Assembly: GCA_045580875.1 (NCBI GenBank) | Contig: JAZNOP010000094.1 | Coordinates: forward strand, 1 to 6,949 | Direction: 5' to 3' | DNA from: SIG598 sp045580875 | GTDB taxonomy: Bacteria > Bacillota > Clostridia > Oscillospirales > Acutalibacteraceae | Length of the DNA stretch: 6,949 nucleotides | Shown: one piece after another, positions 1 through 6,028 of the stretch | Layout: every line of letters begins with the position of its first letter | How positions within the stretch are numbered: position 1 is the stretch's first letter | Made by a program: the position numbers and the translations under genes | The notes under the pieces: model-generated | What the model saw: the letters and a program-made list of their open reading frames with translations, nothing else | What the model was told of the DNA's origin: nothing | Database searches by the model: none

Positions 1-2
1 AC

Positions 3-83
3 ATACATTTTTACAACCACGAACGCATTCAGCTTAAAACAAAACTGACTCCACTTGAGCAGCGAAGCCAGTTTGTTCCTTAA
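3..83 (+). CDS. IS3-family transposase (OrfB), C-terminal end only
   Basis: Only the last 26 residues are inside the window; the frame runs in from the left edge and stops at TAA 81-83. It contains FYNHERIQLK, then LTPLEQRSQF. This matches the 'YNxxRxqxkLxxlsPxeyR' tail after the DDE catalytic core of IS3/IS150 OrfB transposases (rve integrase fold). The catalytic D, D and E residues lie upstream, outside the window, so activity cannot be judged. The stop is 57 bp before the inferred IS end, the normal arrangement in this family. I identify the family from the tail motif alone and cannot assign a named IS. Confidence 0.8.
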   Translation: MHFYNHERIQLKTKLTPLEQRSQFVP

Positions 84-110
84 TTTAATATTTCCTACTT
101 AGGGGCTTTT

Positions 111-140
111 TGTACTGTCCGTACAATTTGGGGCAGTTCA
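111..140. repeat. Terminal inverted repeat (right) of the IS3-family element
   Basis: On the minus strand this reads TGAACTGCCCC, then AAATTGTACGGACAGTACA, like IRR sequences of IS3/IS150-group elements. It follows the transposase stop with the usual short gap. The exact inner boundary cannot be set without the matching left repeat, which is not in the window. Confidence 0.7.
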
Positions 141-168
141 ATCGGAGTAACGCATCAGGGGTTGCTTA

Positions 169-756
169 TTATTTGTCAGAGTCAGGAGTGATCGCTTCGT
201 TGGTAAGATGTGACAGGAGAGTGCGGTAGATAATTTCCGGATTGTCGATAAATCTTTCTTTGGCGGCAAGTGCATATTTTTTGTCCGGCATATACAGACT
301 TACGCTCATCAGTGGTGTTCCCGTACCGAGCAAAGTACAGACAATCTGATAACCGTCGGCAACCTCGTTGATCTCAATGTGAGTTTCTTCCTCATGGCGT
401 TTTCTTGCAAGACGTTTTTTTATTGCAGCAACAGCTTTTTCGCGGACGGTGAAGGGTGTATCGGTGTACAGCGTTTCAGCGATAAGGAGACCGTCTTTTG
501 ACAACGAAAGAATCTCGGTGTTGGTATCCTTGAGTACAATGCCGTTAAGTATCAGCTCTTCCATTACTGAACAGACCTCAAAATAATTTGCAAGTGCATG
601 TTCAAAACTTATTTCCAGTATATCCTTTGGCGTCAGTGCGCTGTTGAAAGAGTGGACAAGATAACAGATAAGTATTTTTATACCGTAACTGTCCTTGAGT
701 CCATCGGGGCTTACACCTGCTGTGAGTGTATTGTTTATCCTTGGTGTGTTATCCAT
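169..756 (-). CDS. DUF4364 family protein, probable winged-helix DNA-binding protein
   Basis: A 195-residue soluble protein. The N-terminal block at residues 20-50 (LKDSYGIKILICYLVHSF, then LTPKDILEI) matches the DUF4364 family, a Clostridia-specific family with a PadR/winged-helix-like N-terminal region. Residues about 20-100 read as a helix-turn-helix with a following wing ('GLLIAETL' ends the domain). Residues 105-122 are strongly basic (KKRLARKRH). The C-terminal part, about 125-180, alternates strands and helices and may be a ligand or dimer domain. The start ATG at 754-756 has AGAGGA about 8 nt upstream. It lies 21 nt after the PAP2-family gene, so the two are almost certainly co-transcribed, with this gene last. 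Its downstream flank holds no clear terminator and is abutted by an IS end 28 bp away. Members of the family have no established target; a regulatory role is inferred from fold. Confidence 0.82.
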   Translation of the reverse strand: MDNTPRINNTLTAGVSPDGLKDSYGIKILICYLVHSFNSALTPKDILEISFEHALANYFEVCSVMEELILNGIVLKDTNTEILSLSKDGLLIAETLYTDTPFTVREKAVAAIKKRLARKRHEEETHIEINEVADGYQIVCTLLGTGTPLMSVSLYMPDKKYALAAKERFIDNPEIIYRTLLSHLTNEAITPDSDK

Positions 757-777
757 ATTGAATTCCTCTGTTTTTAA

Positions 778-1233
778 TTATCGGAAAATAAATGCAACAA
801 TAAGACCGAGAAGCGACCCGCAGAAAACCTGAAGGGGAGTGTGACCGACAAGTTCTCTGAGCTTGTTCATTTTTACATCTTCACTGTCGGAAATGAATGT
901 TTCAAGCATTTCAAAGATTTCGTTTATAGCCTTTGCGTGTTTGCCTGCTTCCAGTCTGACACCTGTTGCATCGTGCATGACAATAATTGCAAGAATTGCA
1001 GAAATAGCAAATTCAAAAGATCCGGTGCCGTAGGTGAACAGTGATGTTGCAGCAAGTGCTGTTACAGTCGCTGAATGACCGCTTGGCATACCTCCATCGC
1101 CGAAAACACGTTCCAAACGAATTTCTTTATTCATTATCGCATACAGAATGAATTTGATTATCTGCGCTGTAAGCCATGCGATAAGCGCGTTTGTAAGCGG
1201 CTTATTGCTTAAAAGCTCGTTGAGCCATTCCAT
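778..1233 (-). CDS. Divergent PAP2 family (DUF212, YuiD-like) membrane protein
   Basis: A 151-residue integral membrane protein with the full signature of the divergent PAP2/DUF212 family (B. subtilis YuiD, plant acid phosphatase/haloperoxidase-related). GGMPSGHSA is at residues 47-55, HDATGVRLEAGKHA at 87-100 and ELVGHTPLQVFCG at 127-139. The Ser-Gly-His and second-His motifs resemble those of PAP2 phosphatases, so a membrane-lipid or pyrophosphate phosphatase activity is plausible but unproven. Hydrophobic segments lie at about 12-33, 52-68, 73-90 and 133-150. Length is normal for the family. The ATG at 1231-1233 is preceded by GGAAGG with a rather long 14-nt gap; a nearer ATG at 1244-1246 is out of frame. 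It lies 66 nt after the MORN gene and 21 nt before the DUF4364 gene on the same strand. The 66-nt gap has no clear terminator, so one leftward operon is likely. Confidence 0.9.
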   Translation of the reverse strand: MEWLNELLSNKPLTNALIAWLTAQIIKFILYAIMNKEIRLERVFGDGGMPSGHSATVTALAATSLFTYGTGSFEFAISAILAIIVMHDATGVRLEAGKHAKAINEIFEMLETFISDSEDVKMNKLRELVGHTPLQVFCGSLLGLIVAFIFR

Positions 1234-1299
1234 TATATTTTATCATGCCTTCCATATTTTGATATACAGGGTACTCTTAAGATTTAGTATACGCAATTA

Positions 1300-3606
1300 T
1301 CAACCAACATATTGACCTTTTTCCCATTTTCCGGTTGCATAGCGACCATCAGCGGTTGTGTAGGTTCCGTTACCATGCATCATACCATTCTGCCATTGAC
1401 CGACGTATTTATCGCCGTTTGAAAGAGTATAGGTTCCGGTTCCGTGACGCATGCCGTTTTTCCATTCACCGGTATACTGGTCGCCGTCGCTCCATGTATA
1501 GGTACCTGTACCTTCGAATACACCATTGACAAAGAAGCCGACGTATGTATCTCCGGGAGAGGGTGAGAATTCACCCCATGTATATGTGCCGTAACCGTGA
1601 ATGTTATCCTGAACCCATGCTCCGTCATAGGTATTTCCGTTAAGCCATACCATTTTACCGTTGCCGGAGCGAACTCCGTTTGCCCATTCACCGTTATAGA
1701 ATGTTCCGTCAGCATATTGCATCTGTCCGGTTCCGCTGATAACATCAGCAACCCAACCGCCGGTGTAAGAGCTGCCGTCACGAAGTACCATCGAGCCGTT
1801 GCCCTGACGCTGTCCATTCACCATTTCACCGGTATATACTGCTGTATATCCGTTATCTTCAGGATATGTATATGTTCCGGAGCCGGTTATAGCATCGTCA
1901 GTCCATGTGCCTACGTAGCTTGCACCGCTTATATATCGTACAGTACCGCTGCCGTTTCGCTTGTCACTGGACCATTCTCCGGTGTAAACGGTTCCGTCAG
2001 AATAATTCATTGTGCCGCTGCCGCTGCGCATATCTGCATTCCATGTGCCGCTGTAAATGGAACCGTTGGCATATCGTATTTCGCCCTCACCGGATCTGCC
2101 GTCATTGAGCCAGCTGCCGGTATAAGTTGAGCCGTCGGCATAATTCATTGTGCCGCTGCCGCTGCGTACACCTTCGCTCCATGAACCGGTATACTGCGAG
2201 CTGTCAGAATAAAGCATTGTGCCTTCTCCGGACATCATGCCATCAAGCCAGAAACCATCATAATTGTTTCCGTTGACAAAATCGGCTGTACCATTGCCGG
2301 ACATAATACCGTTTACCCACTGACCGGAGTAGGTCATGTAATCTTCACATATCCATTCACCATTAGAAAGCGGAGCTCTTTTTTGCCAGTTACCGGTATA
2401 TTTTCCATCGTATTCTGTACCATTAAGCGTAATAGTGTAGGGCTTGTTTACAACATTACGTGCACTGGAATTAATAAGATCGTTTGCAATAAGAGAAATT
2501 ACTGCAATTACAGCTACTGCAGCAACAGCAAGAACAATGCCTATCCACCGTGAATGTTCTTTACGGGCAGAAGTATCTGCAGTAAGGGTTTCTGCAGGAG
2601 TGTTCTTTGTAGTGTGCATATATTCGTCAGACGGCATATATGACGATTCCACAGGAACTGCTGCAGGCGGATTATATACAGCGTAGGGTGAATACGCTCT
2701 GTTTGCTGAGTTGTATGAATATACTGTCTGTGACTGTGGGATAGATGCTGCAGGATTGTGCTGGTTAAGAGAGGAAAAAGCCGGATCCTGAGAAAGAACG
2801 ATTTTGGGCTCAGCCTGCACCTCAGGTTCACTGGTTTTGGTATTCTTGGGTACGTCAGCTGCTGCTGTTGTTGCGGGATCAGGTGCGGTAACCTCTGGTA
2901 CGCTTTGAACGACAGTATCGGGAACTATCGGAGTTGATACCTGGACAGGAGTGTGGACATACACGACTTTTGTTGAGCGTCCATGCCTGTTGCGGGTGTC
3001 CTCGAGCTGGTTTTCCATCGGCTGCATAGGCTGAGCATAGCGCGGGCGCGGCGATTCAGAGGGATAACGCTCATGTCTTCGATCTCTGCGCTGCTCGTGA
3101 CGTACAGGGGGGCGCGAATGTCCGTACTGCGGGCGGTTGGAATATTCATGATGATCTTCGAACTCGGCATACTCTTCGTAGTCGTCCTGATCATCATAAT
3201 CTTCATATTCTTCATATTCATCCTGATAGTGTTCCCGGTTCTTTGCATAATACTCGGCATATGCTTCTTCGCTGTAATAGTCTTCAGAAGATTCGGCATG
3301 AGAGGCTGAATTCTCACAGCTGATATCTGAAGTCTGGGCGGAAATGTCTTCATCGTCCGCACCAAAACCCAGCTGAGAACGATAAGCTTTCCACTCAGCT
3401 TCAAAGTCTATCTGCTCATAGGAATCCTGCTCATAAGCGGCTTTTTCCCGGGCGATCTTCCACTCCATATACATGAGCTCTTCTTCTGTCGGTTCAGCAG
3501 GCTCATCGTCTTCTTCGGTCATTATTACAGGGAAAAATTCCTCCTCTTCCATGAAGGAATCATCGTTGAATTCAGGGTTGTTGGTGTAAGTAGAATTATC
3601 AGTCAT
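1300..3606 (-). CDS. Membrane-anchored MORN-repeat protein with acidic tyrosine-rich N-terminal region
   Basis: A 768-residue protein in three parts. Residues 1-350 are low-complexity: acidic stretches (residues 18-45 and 105-152, rich in E, D and Y), a basic R/H patch (168-190), then a P/T/S/A-rich linker (215-345). A single membrane segment spans about 354-374 (IGIVLAVAAVAVIAVISLIA) after basic residues RKEHSR, so the N-terminal part is predicted cytoplasmic and the C-terminal part outside. Residues 403-766 hold about 16 MORN repeats of the form YxGxW...G.G.....G. Repeat tyrosines fall at 403, 426, 449, 472, 495, 518, 541, 564, 591, 614, 637, 660, 688, 711 and 734, with a degenerate last unit near 756. 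There is no signal peptide and no enzymatic domain. The start has GGAGGAGA 6 nt upstream. MORN repeats can bind lipids or act as structural beta-sheet platforms; the role here is unknown. First gene of the leftward cluster. Confidence 0.9.
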   Translation of the reverse strand: MTDNSTYTNNPEFNDDSFMEEEEFFPVIMTEEDDEPAEPTEEELMYMEWKIAREKAAYEQDSYEQIDFEAEWKAYRSQLGFGADDEDISAQTSDISCENSASHAESSEDYYSEEAYAEYYAKNREHYQDEYEEYEDYDDQDDYEEYAEFEDHHEYSNRPQYGHSRPPVRHEQRRDRRHERYPSESPRPRYAQPMQPMENQLEDTRNRHGRSTKVVYVHTPVQVSTPIVPDTVVQSVPEVTAPDPATTAAADVPKNTKTSEPEVQAEPKIVLSQDPAFSSLNQHNPAASIPQSQTVYSYNSANRAYSPYAVYNPPAAVPVESSYMPSDEYMHTTKNTPAETLTADTSARKEHSRWIGIVLAVAAVAVIAVISLIANDLINSSARNVVNKPYTITLNGTEYDGKYTGNWQKRAPLSNGEWICEDYMTYSGQWVNGIMSGNGTADFVNGNNYDGFWLDGMMSGEGTMLYSDSSQYTGSWSEGVRSGSGTMNYADGSTYTGSWLNDGRSGEGEIRYANGSIYSGTWNADMRSGSGTMNYSDGTVYTGEWSSDKRNGSGTVRYISGASYVGTWTDDAITGSGTYTYPEDNGYTAVYTGEMVNGQRQGNGSMVLRDGSSYTGGWVADVISGTGQMQYADGTFYNGEWANGVRSGNGKMVWLNGNTYDGAWVQDNIHGYGTYTWGEFSPSPGDTYVGFFVNGVFEGTGTYTWSDGDQYTGEWKNGMRHGTGTYTLSNGDKYVGQWQNGMMHGNGTYTTADGRYATGKWEKGQYVG
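1306..2406 (-). repeat. Tandem 69-bp repeats encoding the MORN array
   Basis: The 3' half of the MORN gene is a tandem array. Each unit is usually exactly 69 bp (23 codons), giving an unbroken register for the first eight repeats. Insertions of 4 and 5 residues appear before the repeats starting at residues 591 and 688. Units are mostly diverged in DNA. One 27-bp block is identical at 2002-2028 and 2140-2166, exactly two units apart, which points to recent duplication or gene conversion inside the array. Confidence 0.85.
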
Positions 3607-3700
3607 GTTTGCTCTCCTCCATGTTAAGAGAAAGTGATTTTGTGATGTTCTGATAAATGATATTTTTATTTGTTTAATAATTTATATTTGTATTTTATTT

Positions 3701-3729
3701 ATTTTACAATATAATTGTAATAATTGCAA
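3701..3729 (-). promoter_or_regulatory. Sigma-A-type promoter of the MORN/PAP2/DUF4364 cluster
   Basis: On the minus strand, TTGCAA (3724-3729) is followed after exactly 17 bp by TAAAAT (3701-3706). Transcription would start near 3694, giving a leader of roughly 85-90 nt before the MORN start codon. Spacing is ideal and both boxes are one to two bases off consensus. Inferred from sequence only. Confidence 0.5.
3704..3720. promoter_or_regulatory. 17-bp palindrome, possible operator in the leftward promoter
   Basis: TTACAAT-ATA-ATTGTAA is a perfect 7-3-7 inverted repeat. It overlaps the proposed -10 box and fills most of the spacer of the leftward promoter, where a bound repressor would block RNA polymerase. 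The half-site is AT-rich, so chance is not negligible in this roughly 80% AT stretch. It resembles but does not match Fur/PerR boxes, which have a 7-1-7 layout. The cognate regulator is unknown; the DUF4364 protein in the same cluster is one candidate. Confidence 0.4.
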
Positions 3730-3818
3730 CATCAAGATATGATTTGAATACTATGCACGGTCTTGATTTGTTGTAAAAAAGATATAAGAAATAATAACAG
3801 TTTTTTTGAAAAAAATGT

Positions 3819-3847
3819 TTGCAGTTTACATCATTTTGTATTATACT
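3819..3847 (+). promoter_or_regulatory. Sigma-A-type promoter of the 101-residue membrane protein gene
   Basis: TTGCAG (3819-3824) is followed after 17 bp by TATACT (3842-3847), preceded by an AT-rich tract (3781-3818) that may act as an UP-like element. The start point would be near 3854, giving a leader of about 29 nt that holds a small hairpin and the ribosome binding site. Confidence 0.65.
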
Positions 3848-3852
3848 ATAAA

Positions 3853-3866
3853 AGATGTTCACATCT
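3853..3866 (+). other. Short hairpin at the very 5' end of the leader
   Basis: AGATG-TTCA-CATCT forms a perfect 5-bp stem with a 4-nt loop. It lies at or within a few bases of the predicted transcript start and ends 1 nt before the AAAGGAG ribosome binding site (3868-3874). Such 5' hairpins can protect mRNA from 5'-end decay. Alternatively it is an operator half-site pair. Stem length is short, so this is suggestive only. Confidence 0.4.
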
Positions 3867-3882
3867 GAAAGGAGAAAATATA

Positions 3883-4188
3883 ATGGCAAAGACAGTTAAG
3901 ACAAGCAGCGGACCGAAGCTCGGTGCAGGTTACAAGGCTACCCTTTGGGTGGTTGGTATAATCCTTTTCCTTGCTTTTGCATTTGCAACATTCTGTGCAT
4001 TCGGCGGTCTTTCTATCATCAACGGAAATGATTCCTCTTATCAGATCCAGGTTGATGAGAATGGTGAGTATTACATCATCGACGACAACGGTGAGAAGGT
4101 ATACCTTGATGATCTTGTAACCTCTTCAAGTGATGTCGCTTCCGGTGCTGACGTTGTTTCTGATGCTGATACTTCTGCTGCAGAGTAA
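3883..4188 (+). CDS. Small single-pass membrane protein with acidic C-terminal tail (unknown function)
   Basis: A 101-residue protein I do not recognise. Residues 1-19 are basic (MAKTVKTSSG, PKLGAGYK), residues about 21-45 form one hydrophobic helix, and residues 49-101 are strongly acidic, with no K or R after the helix except K72. The positive-inside rule puts the tail outside. The helix carries no cleavage motif that I trust, so it is probably an anchor, though an uncleaved or cleaved signal peptide cannot be excluded. The ATG at 3883 is chosen over an in-frame ATG at 3763. It has AAAGGAG 8 nt upstream and lies just after a strong promoter, while the earlier ATG is upstream of that promoter. 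Codon choice (AAG, GGT, CTT, ATC) looks biased towards high expression. Stands alone, with its own promoter and terminator. The 'YQIQVDENGEYYIIDDNGEKVYLDDL' type segment (about residues 53-78) is beta-strand-like. Confidence 0.82.
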   Translation: MAKTVKTSSGPKLGAGYKATLWVVGIILFLAFAFATFCAFGGLSIINGNDSSYQIQVDENGEYYIIDDNGEKVYLDDLVTSSSDVASGADVVSDADTSAAE

Positions 4189-4207
4189 TTTGATTTGTAA
4201 TTATATT

Positions 4208-4243
4208 GCGCCGCTGGAGAATATCCGGCGGCGCTTTGTCTTT
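4208..4243 (+). terminator. Rho-independent terminator of the 101-residue protein gene
   Basis: The stem GCGCCGCTGGA (4208-4218) pairs with TCCGGCGGCGC (4224-4234). It has 11 pairs, including one U-G, around a 5-nt loop, and is followed by the T-rich run TTTGTCTTT. It begins 19 nt after the stop codon. GC-rich and well formed. Confidence 0.85.
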
Positions 4244-4278
4244 GTCAGGGTGTTGGCTATAATTATCTGGTCATAATC

Positions 4279-4307
4279 TTGACAATATCAATTGGTAAAT
4301 GTATAAT
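4279..4307 (+). promoter_or_regulatory. Perfect consensus promoter of the tRNA-Val gene
   Basis: TTGACA (4279-4284), a 17-bp spacer and TATAAT (4302-4307) match the sigma-A consensus exactly. Transcription would start near 4314, giving a leader of only about 8 nt before the mature tRNA 5' end, as expected for a stable RNA gene. Confidence 0.88.
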
Positions 4308-4321
4308 ATTAAAGCGCATCC

Positions 4322-4398
4322 GGGCGCATAGCTCAGCTGGTTAGAGCGCCTGCTTCACACGCAGGAGGTCGGGGATTCGAGTTCCTCTGCGCCCACCA
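4322..4398 (+). tRNA. tRNA-Val (anticodon CAC)
   Basis: A complete 77-nt cloverleaf with the CCA end encoded. The acceptor stem GGGCGCA (4322-4328) pairs perfectly with TGCGCCC (4388-4394). The D arm is GCTC...GAGC with the conserved AGCTGGTTA loop. The anticodon stem CCTGC/GCAGG encloses the loop TTCACAC, placing CAC at positions 34-36, which reads GUG valine codons. The T arm has the TTCGAGT loop with a GGGGA/TCCTC stem (one G-U). It is a single-gene unit with its own promoter and terminator. tRNA 3' ends are common integration sites, but no integrase or duplicated 3' end is visible nearby. Confidence 0.97.
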
Positions 4399-4400
4399 TT

Positions 4401-4431
4401 AAGGTCTTGCTGGAAAGGCAGGACCTTTTTT
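4401..4431 (+). terminator. Rho-independent terminator of the tRNA-Val gene
   Basis: AAGGTCTTGC (4401-4410) pairs with GCAGGACCTT (4418-4427) through 10 pairs, one of them U-G, around a 7-nt loop, and is followed by T residues to 4431. It begins 2 nt after the CCA end. Confidence 0.88.
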
Positions 4432-4560
4432 GTTTGCATCTTATTGTAATACATATACAGTCAATATTCATGTGCTTTAATTTGGTGAAAATATAGCAAA
4501 ATTCCATTGTATTATGGTTAAATTTCAACGAATAAGAAGCTAAGTAATGTCAAATGATAC
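4432..4560. other. AT-rich intergenic stretch with no gene seen
   Basis: Between the tRNA terminator and the citrate synthase promoter I see no coding region, no riboswitch signature and no repeat. Short open frames here on the minus strand lack ribosome binding sites and overlap the start of the citrate synthase gene. Regulatory sites for citrate synthase could lie here, but none is recognisable. Confidence 0.5.
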
Positions 4561-4590
4561 TTGACCAAATATACATAATAATGGTATAAT
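4561..4590 (+). promoter_or_regulatory. Promoter of the citrate synthase unit
   Basis: TTGACC (4561-4566), an 18-bp spacer and a perfect TATAAT (4585-4590). The predicted start near 4597 gives a leader of about 39 nt to the ATG at 4636. No operator or attenuator is obvious in the leader apart from the unusual start region described separately. Confidence 0.75.
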
Positions 4591-4613
4591 AAATCAATAT
4601 TATCAAGATGGTG

Positions 4614-4638
4614 AAAGGGGTTGTATGTTGCTTTGATG
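4614..4638 (+). promoter_or_regulatory. Ribosome binding site and 3-residue minicistron overlapping the citrate synthase start
   Basis: AAAGGGG (4614-4620) is the only good Shine-Dalgarno sequence. It is 4 nt before an out-of-frame ATG at 4625 (ATG TTG CTT TGA, encoding MLL) and 15 nt before the in-frame ATG at 4636. The minicistron stop TGA (4634-4636) overlaps that ATG as TGATG, the classic geometry for reinitiation. An in-frame TGA at 4612-4614 rules out any upstream start. TTG at 4621 would touch the Shine-Dalgarno sequence directly, and TTG at 4633 (12-nt gap) is a possible alternative. Whether the minicistron is translated is inference. Confidence 0.45.
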
Positions 4639-6009
4639 CGTTCAAAACCCATAATTGATTTTTCACAGGTAACACCTGAGATACATGAGCTTGCGGATAT
4701 CTGCGTAAGTAACAGTTCGATTGATCCGCAGTGGTATACCACATATAAAGTCAATCGCGGTCTGCGTGATCTTAACGGAAACGGTGTTCTTACCGGTCTT
4801 ACTGAGGTCTCAGAAATCCAGGCTTCCGAGATGGTCGACGGGGTAAAGGTTTCTCGTCCCGGTGAGCTATATTATCGCGGAATTGCAATAGAAGATCTTG
4901 TCAATGGCTTTATGAAGGAAGATCGCTTCGGTTTTGAAGAAACAACCTACCTTCTTCTTTTTGGAAATCTTCCAACAAAAGAACAGCTTGATCAGTTCAA
5001 GAATATTCTTTCCGGATACCGTTCGCTTCCGACAAGCTTTGTTCGTGACATCATAATGAAATCTCCGAGCTTTGATATGATGAACACTCTGGCTCGAAGC
5101 GTACTGATGCTTTATTCGTATGATTCCGCAGCGAATGATACAAGTGTACCTAATGTAATCCGTCAGTGCCTGCAGCTGATATCCATTTTCCCGCTTCTGT
5201 CGGTATATGGCTATCAGGCGTACGATTATTACTTCAATGAGAAGAGTTTGTACATTCACACACCTCTTCCTGAGCTTTCCACAGCGGAAAATATTCTTTA
5301 TATGCTTCGTCCGGACTGTCAGTATACTGAGCTTGAGGCGAAGATTCTCGACCTTGCGCTGGTGCTCCATGCTGAGCATGGCGGCGGCAACAATTCAACA
5401 TTTACAACTCACGTTGTAAGTTCTTCCGGAACAGATACCTATTCTGTTATTGCAGCTGCCCTTGGCTCCCTCAAGGGTCCGAAGCACGGCGGCGCCAATA
5501 TCAAGGTTATGCGTATGTTTGAGGATATGAAGCAGCAGGTCGGCGACTGGCACGATGATGAAGAGATATCTGCTTATCTCCGTGGTATCCTTAATAAGGA
5601 ACGCTTTGATAAGGCCGGACTTATTTACGGAATGGGTCACGCAATTTATTCGATTTCTGATCCGCGTGCACAGATATTCAAGAAGTTTGTCAAGAGTCTC
5701 TCTGATGAAAAGGGTCTGCAGGAAGAATATCATCTTTATGCAGCGGTAGAGAGACTTGCTCCGCAGATAATTAGCGAGAGAAGAAAGACCTATAAGGGAG
5801 TAAGTGCGAATATCGACTTCTACAGCGGATTTGTATATGATATGCTTGGTCTGCCTGTTGAACTTTATACACCGATATTTGCAATAGCCAGAATTGCTGG
5901 TTGGAGCGCCCATCTTGTTGAGGAAAACATAAATGCAAGCAAGATTATTCGTCCGGCATATATGAACGTCCAGCCGAGAAGAGCCTATATCGATCTTGCA
6001 GACAGATAA
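4636..6009 (+). CDS. gltA: Citrate synthase (citrate/2-methylcitrate synthase family)
   Basis: Condenses oxaloacetate and acetyl-CoA to citrate in the cytoplasm. In clostridial anaerobes this usually starts the oxidative branch leading to 2-oxoglutarate and glutamate. From ATG 4636 the protein has 457 residues. Catalytic residues are all present: His248 in AEHGGGNNST, His335 in YGMGHAIYSISDPRA and Asp394 in SANIDFYSG. GPKHGGAN (about 281-288) and ARIAGWSAHLVEE (about 418-430) are further family signatures, and Arg344 in DPRA contacts substrate in homologues. An N-terminal block, about 30-90 (YKVNRGLRDLNGNGVLTGLT, then YYRGI), is typical of the long clostridial form. I favour ATG 4636; a TTG at 4621 would add five residues but abuts the Shine-Dalgarno sequence. 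First gene of a two-gene unit; the next start lies 19 nt past its stop. A 2-methylcitrate synthase is possible, but no propionate genes are nearby. Confidence 0.92.
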   Translation: MRSKPIIDFSQVTPEIHELADICVSNSSIDPQWYTTYKVNRGLRDLNGNGVLTGLTEVSEIQASEMVDGVKVSRPGELYYRGIAIEDLVNGFMKEDRFGFEETTYLLLFGNLPTKEQLDQFKNILSGYRSLPTSFVRDIIMKSPSFDMMNTLARSVLMLYSYDSAANDTSVPNVIRQCLQLISIFPLLSVYGYQAYDYYFNEKSLYIHTPLPELSTAENILYMLRPDCQYTELEAKILDLALVLHAEHGGGNNSTFTTHVVSSSGTDTYSVIAAALGSLKGPKHGGANIKVMRMFEDMKQQVGDWHDDEEISAYLRGILNKERFDKAGLIYGMGHAIYSISDPRAQIFKKFVKSLSDEKGLQEEYHLYAAVERLAPQIISERRKTYKGVSANIDFYSGFVYDMLGLPVELYTPIFAIARIAGWSAHLVEENINASKIIRPAYMNVQPRRAYIDLADR

Positions 6010-6028
6010 GGGAGTGCGTACTGACACA

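Larger units (their letters stand above)
1..140 (+). mobile_element. Right end of an IS3-family insertion sequence (left part outside the window)
   Basis: The segment holds the last codons of an IS3-family transposase, then a short noncoding tail, then an end that reads outward-in as TGAACTGCCCCAAATTGTAC. A TG tip followed by a run of C is typical of IS3/IS150-group terminal inverted repeats, and the element would end with CA at 139-140. The adjoining 3-4 bases (from 141, ATC) would be one copy of the target duplication. The other end is outside the window, so neither the duplication nor completeness can be confirmed. The IS lies just after the stop of the leftward DUF4364 gene and may have displaced that cluster's terminator. 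Confidence 0.8.

Noticed and set aside
1597..2130. Long open frames on the plus strand and a second minus-strand frame (1380-1817) across the MORN gene
   Set aside because: The 69-bp repeat unit is a multiple of three, so any frame that is open in one unit stays open in all. These frames have no ribosome binding site and no recognisable domain; the MORN frame explains the region.
3704..3720. Palindrome as a canonical Fur or PerR box
   Set aside because: Those boxes have a 7-1-7 spacing; this one is 7-3-7 and differs in the half-site (TTACAAT rather than TGATAAT or TTATAAT).
3763..3882. N-terminal extension of the 101-residue protein from ATG 3763
   Set aside because: It would place the start upstream of the best promoter and replace a start codon that has a well-spaced AAAGGAG. 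The extension is lysine/phenylalanine-rich AT-run translation.
3704..3889. 61-codon minus-strand open frame in the divergent intergenic region
   Set aside because: It runs through both predicted promoters, is rich in F, Y, N and I as expected from AT-rich noncoding DNA, and has no ribosome binding site.
4322..4398. tRNA-Val 3' end as an integration site
   Set aside because: No integrase, no repeated tRNA 3' segment and no change in gene style are visible in the window.
5395..6027. 210-codon open frame on the minus strand over citrate synthase, and a 170-codon one at 4867-5379
   Set aside because: Both are antisense to a gene with all catalytic motifs intact, lack ribosome binding sites and encode low-complexity or cysteine-rich sequences unlike real proteins.
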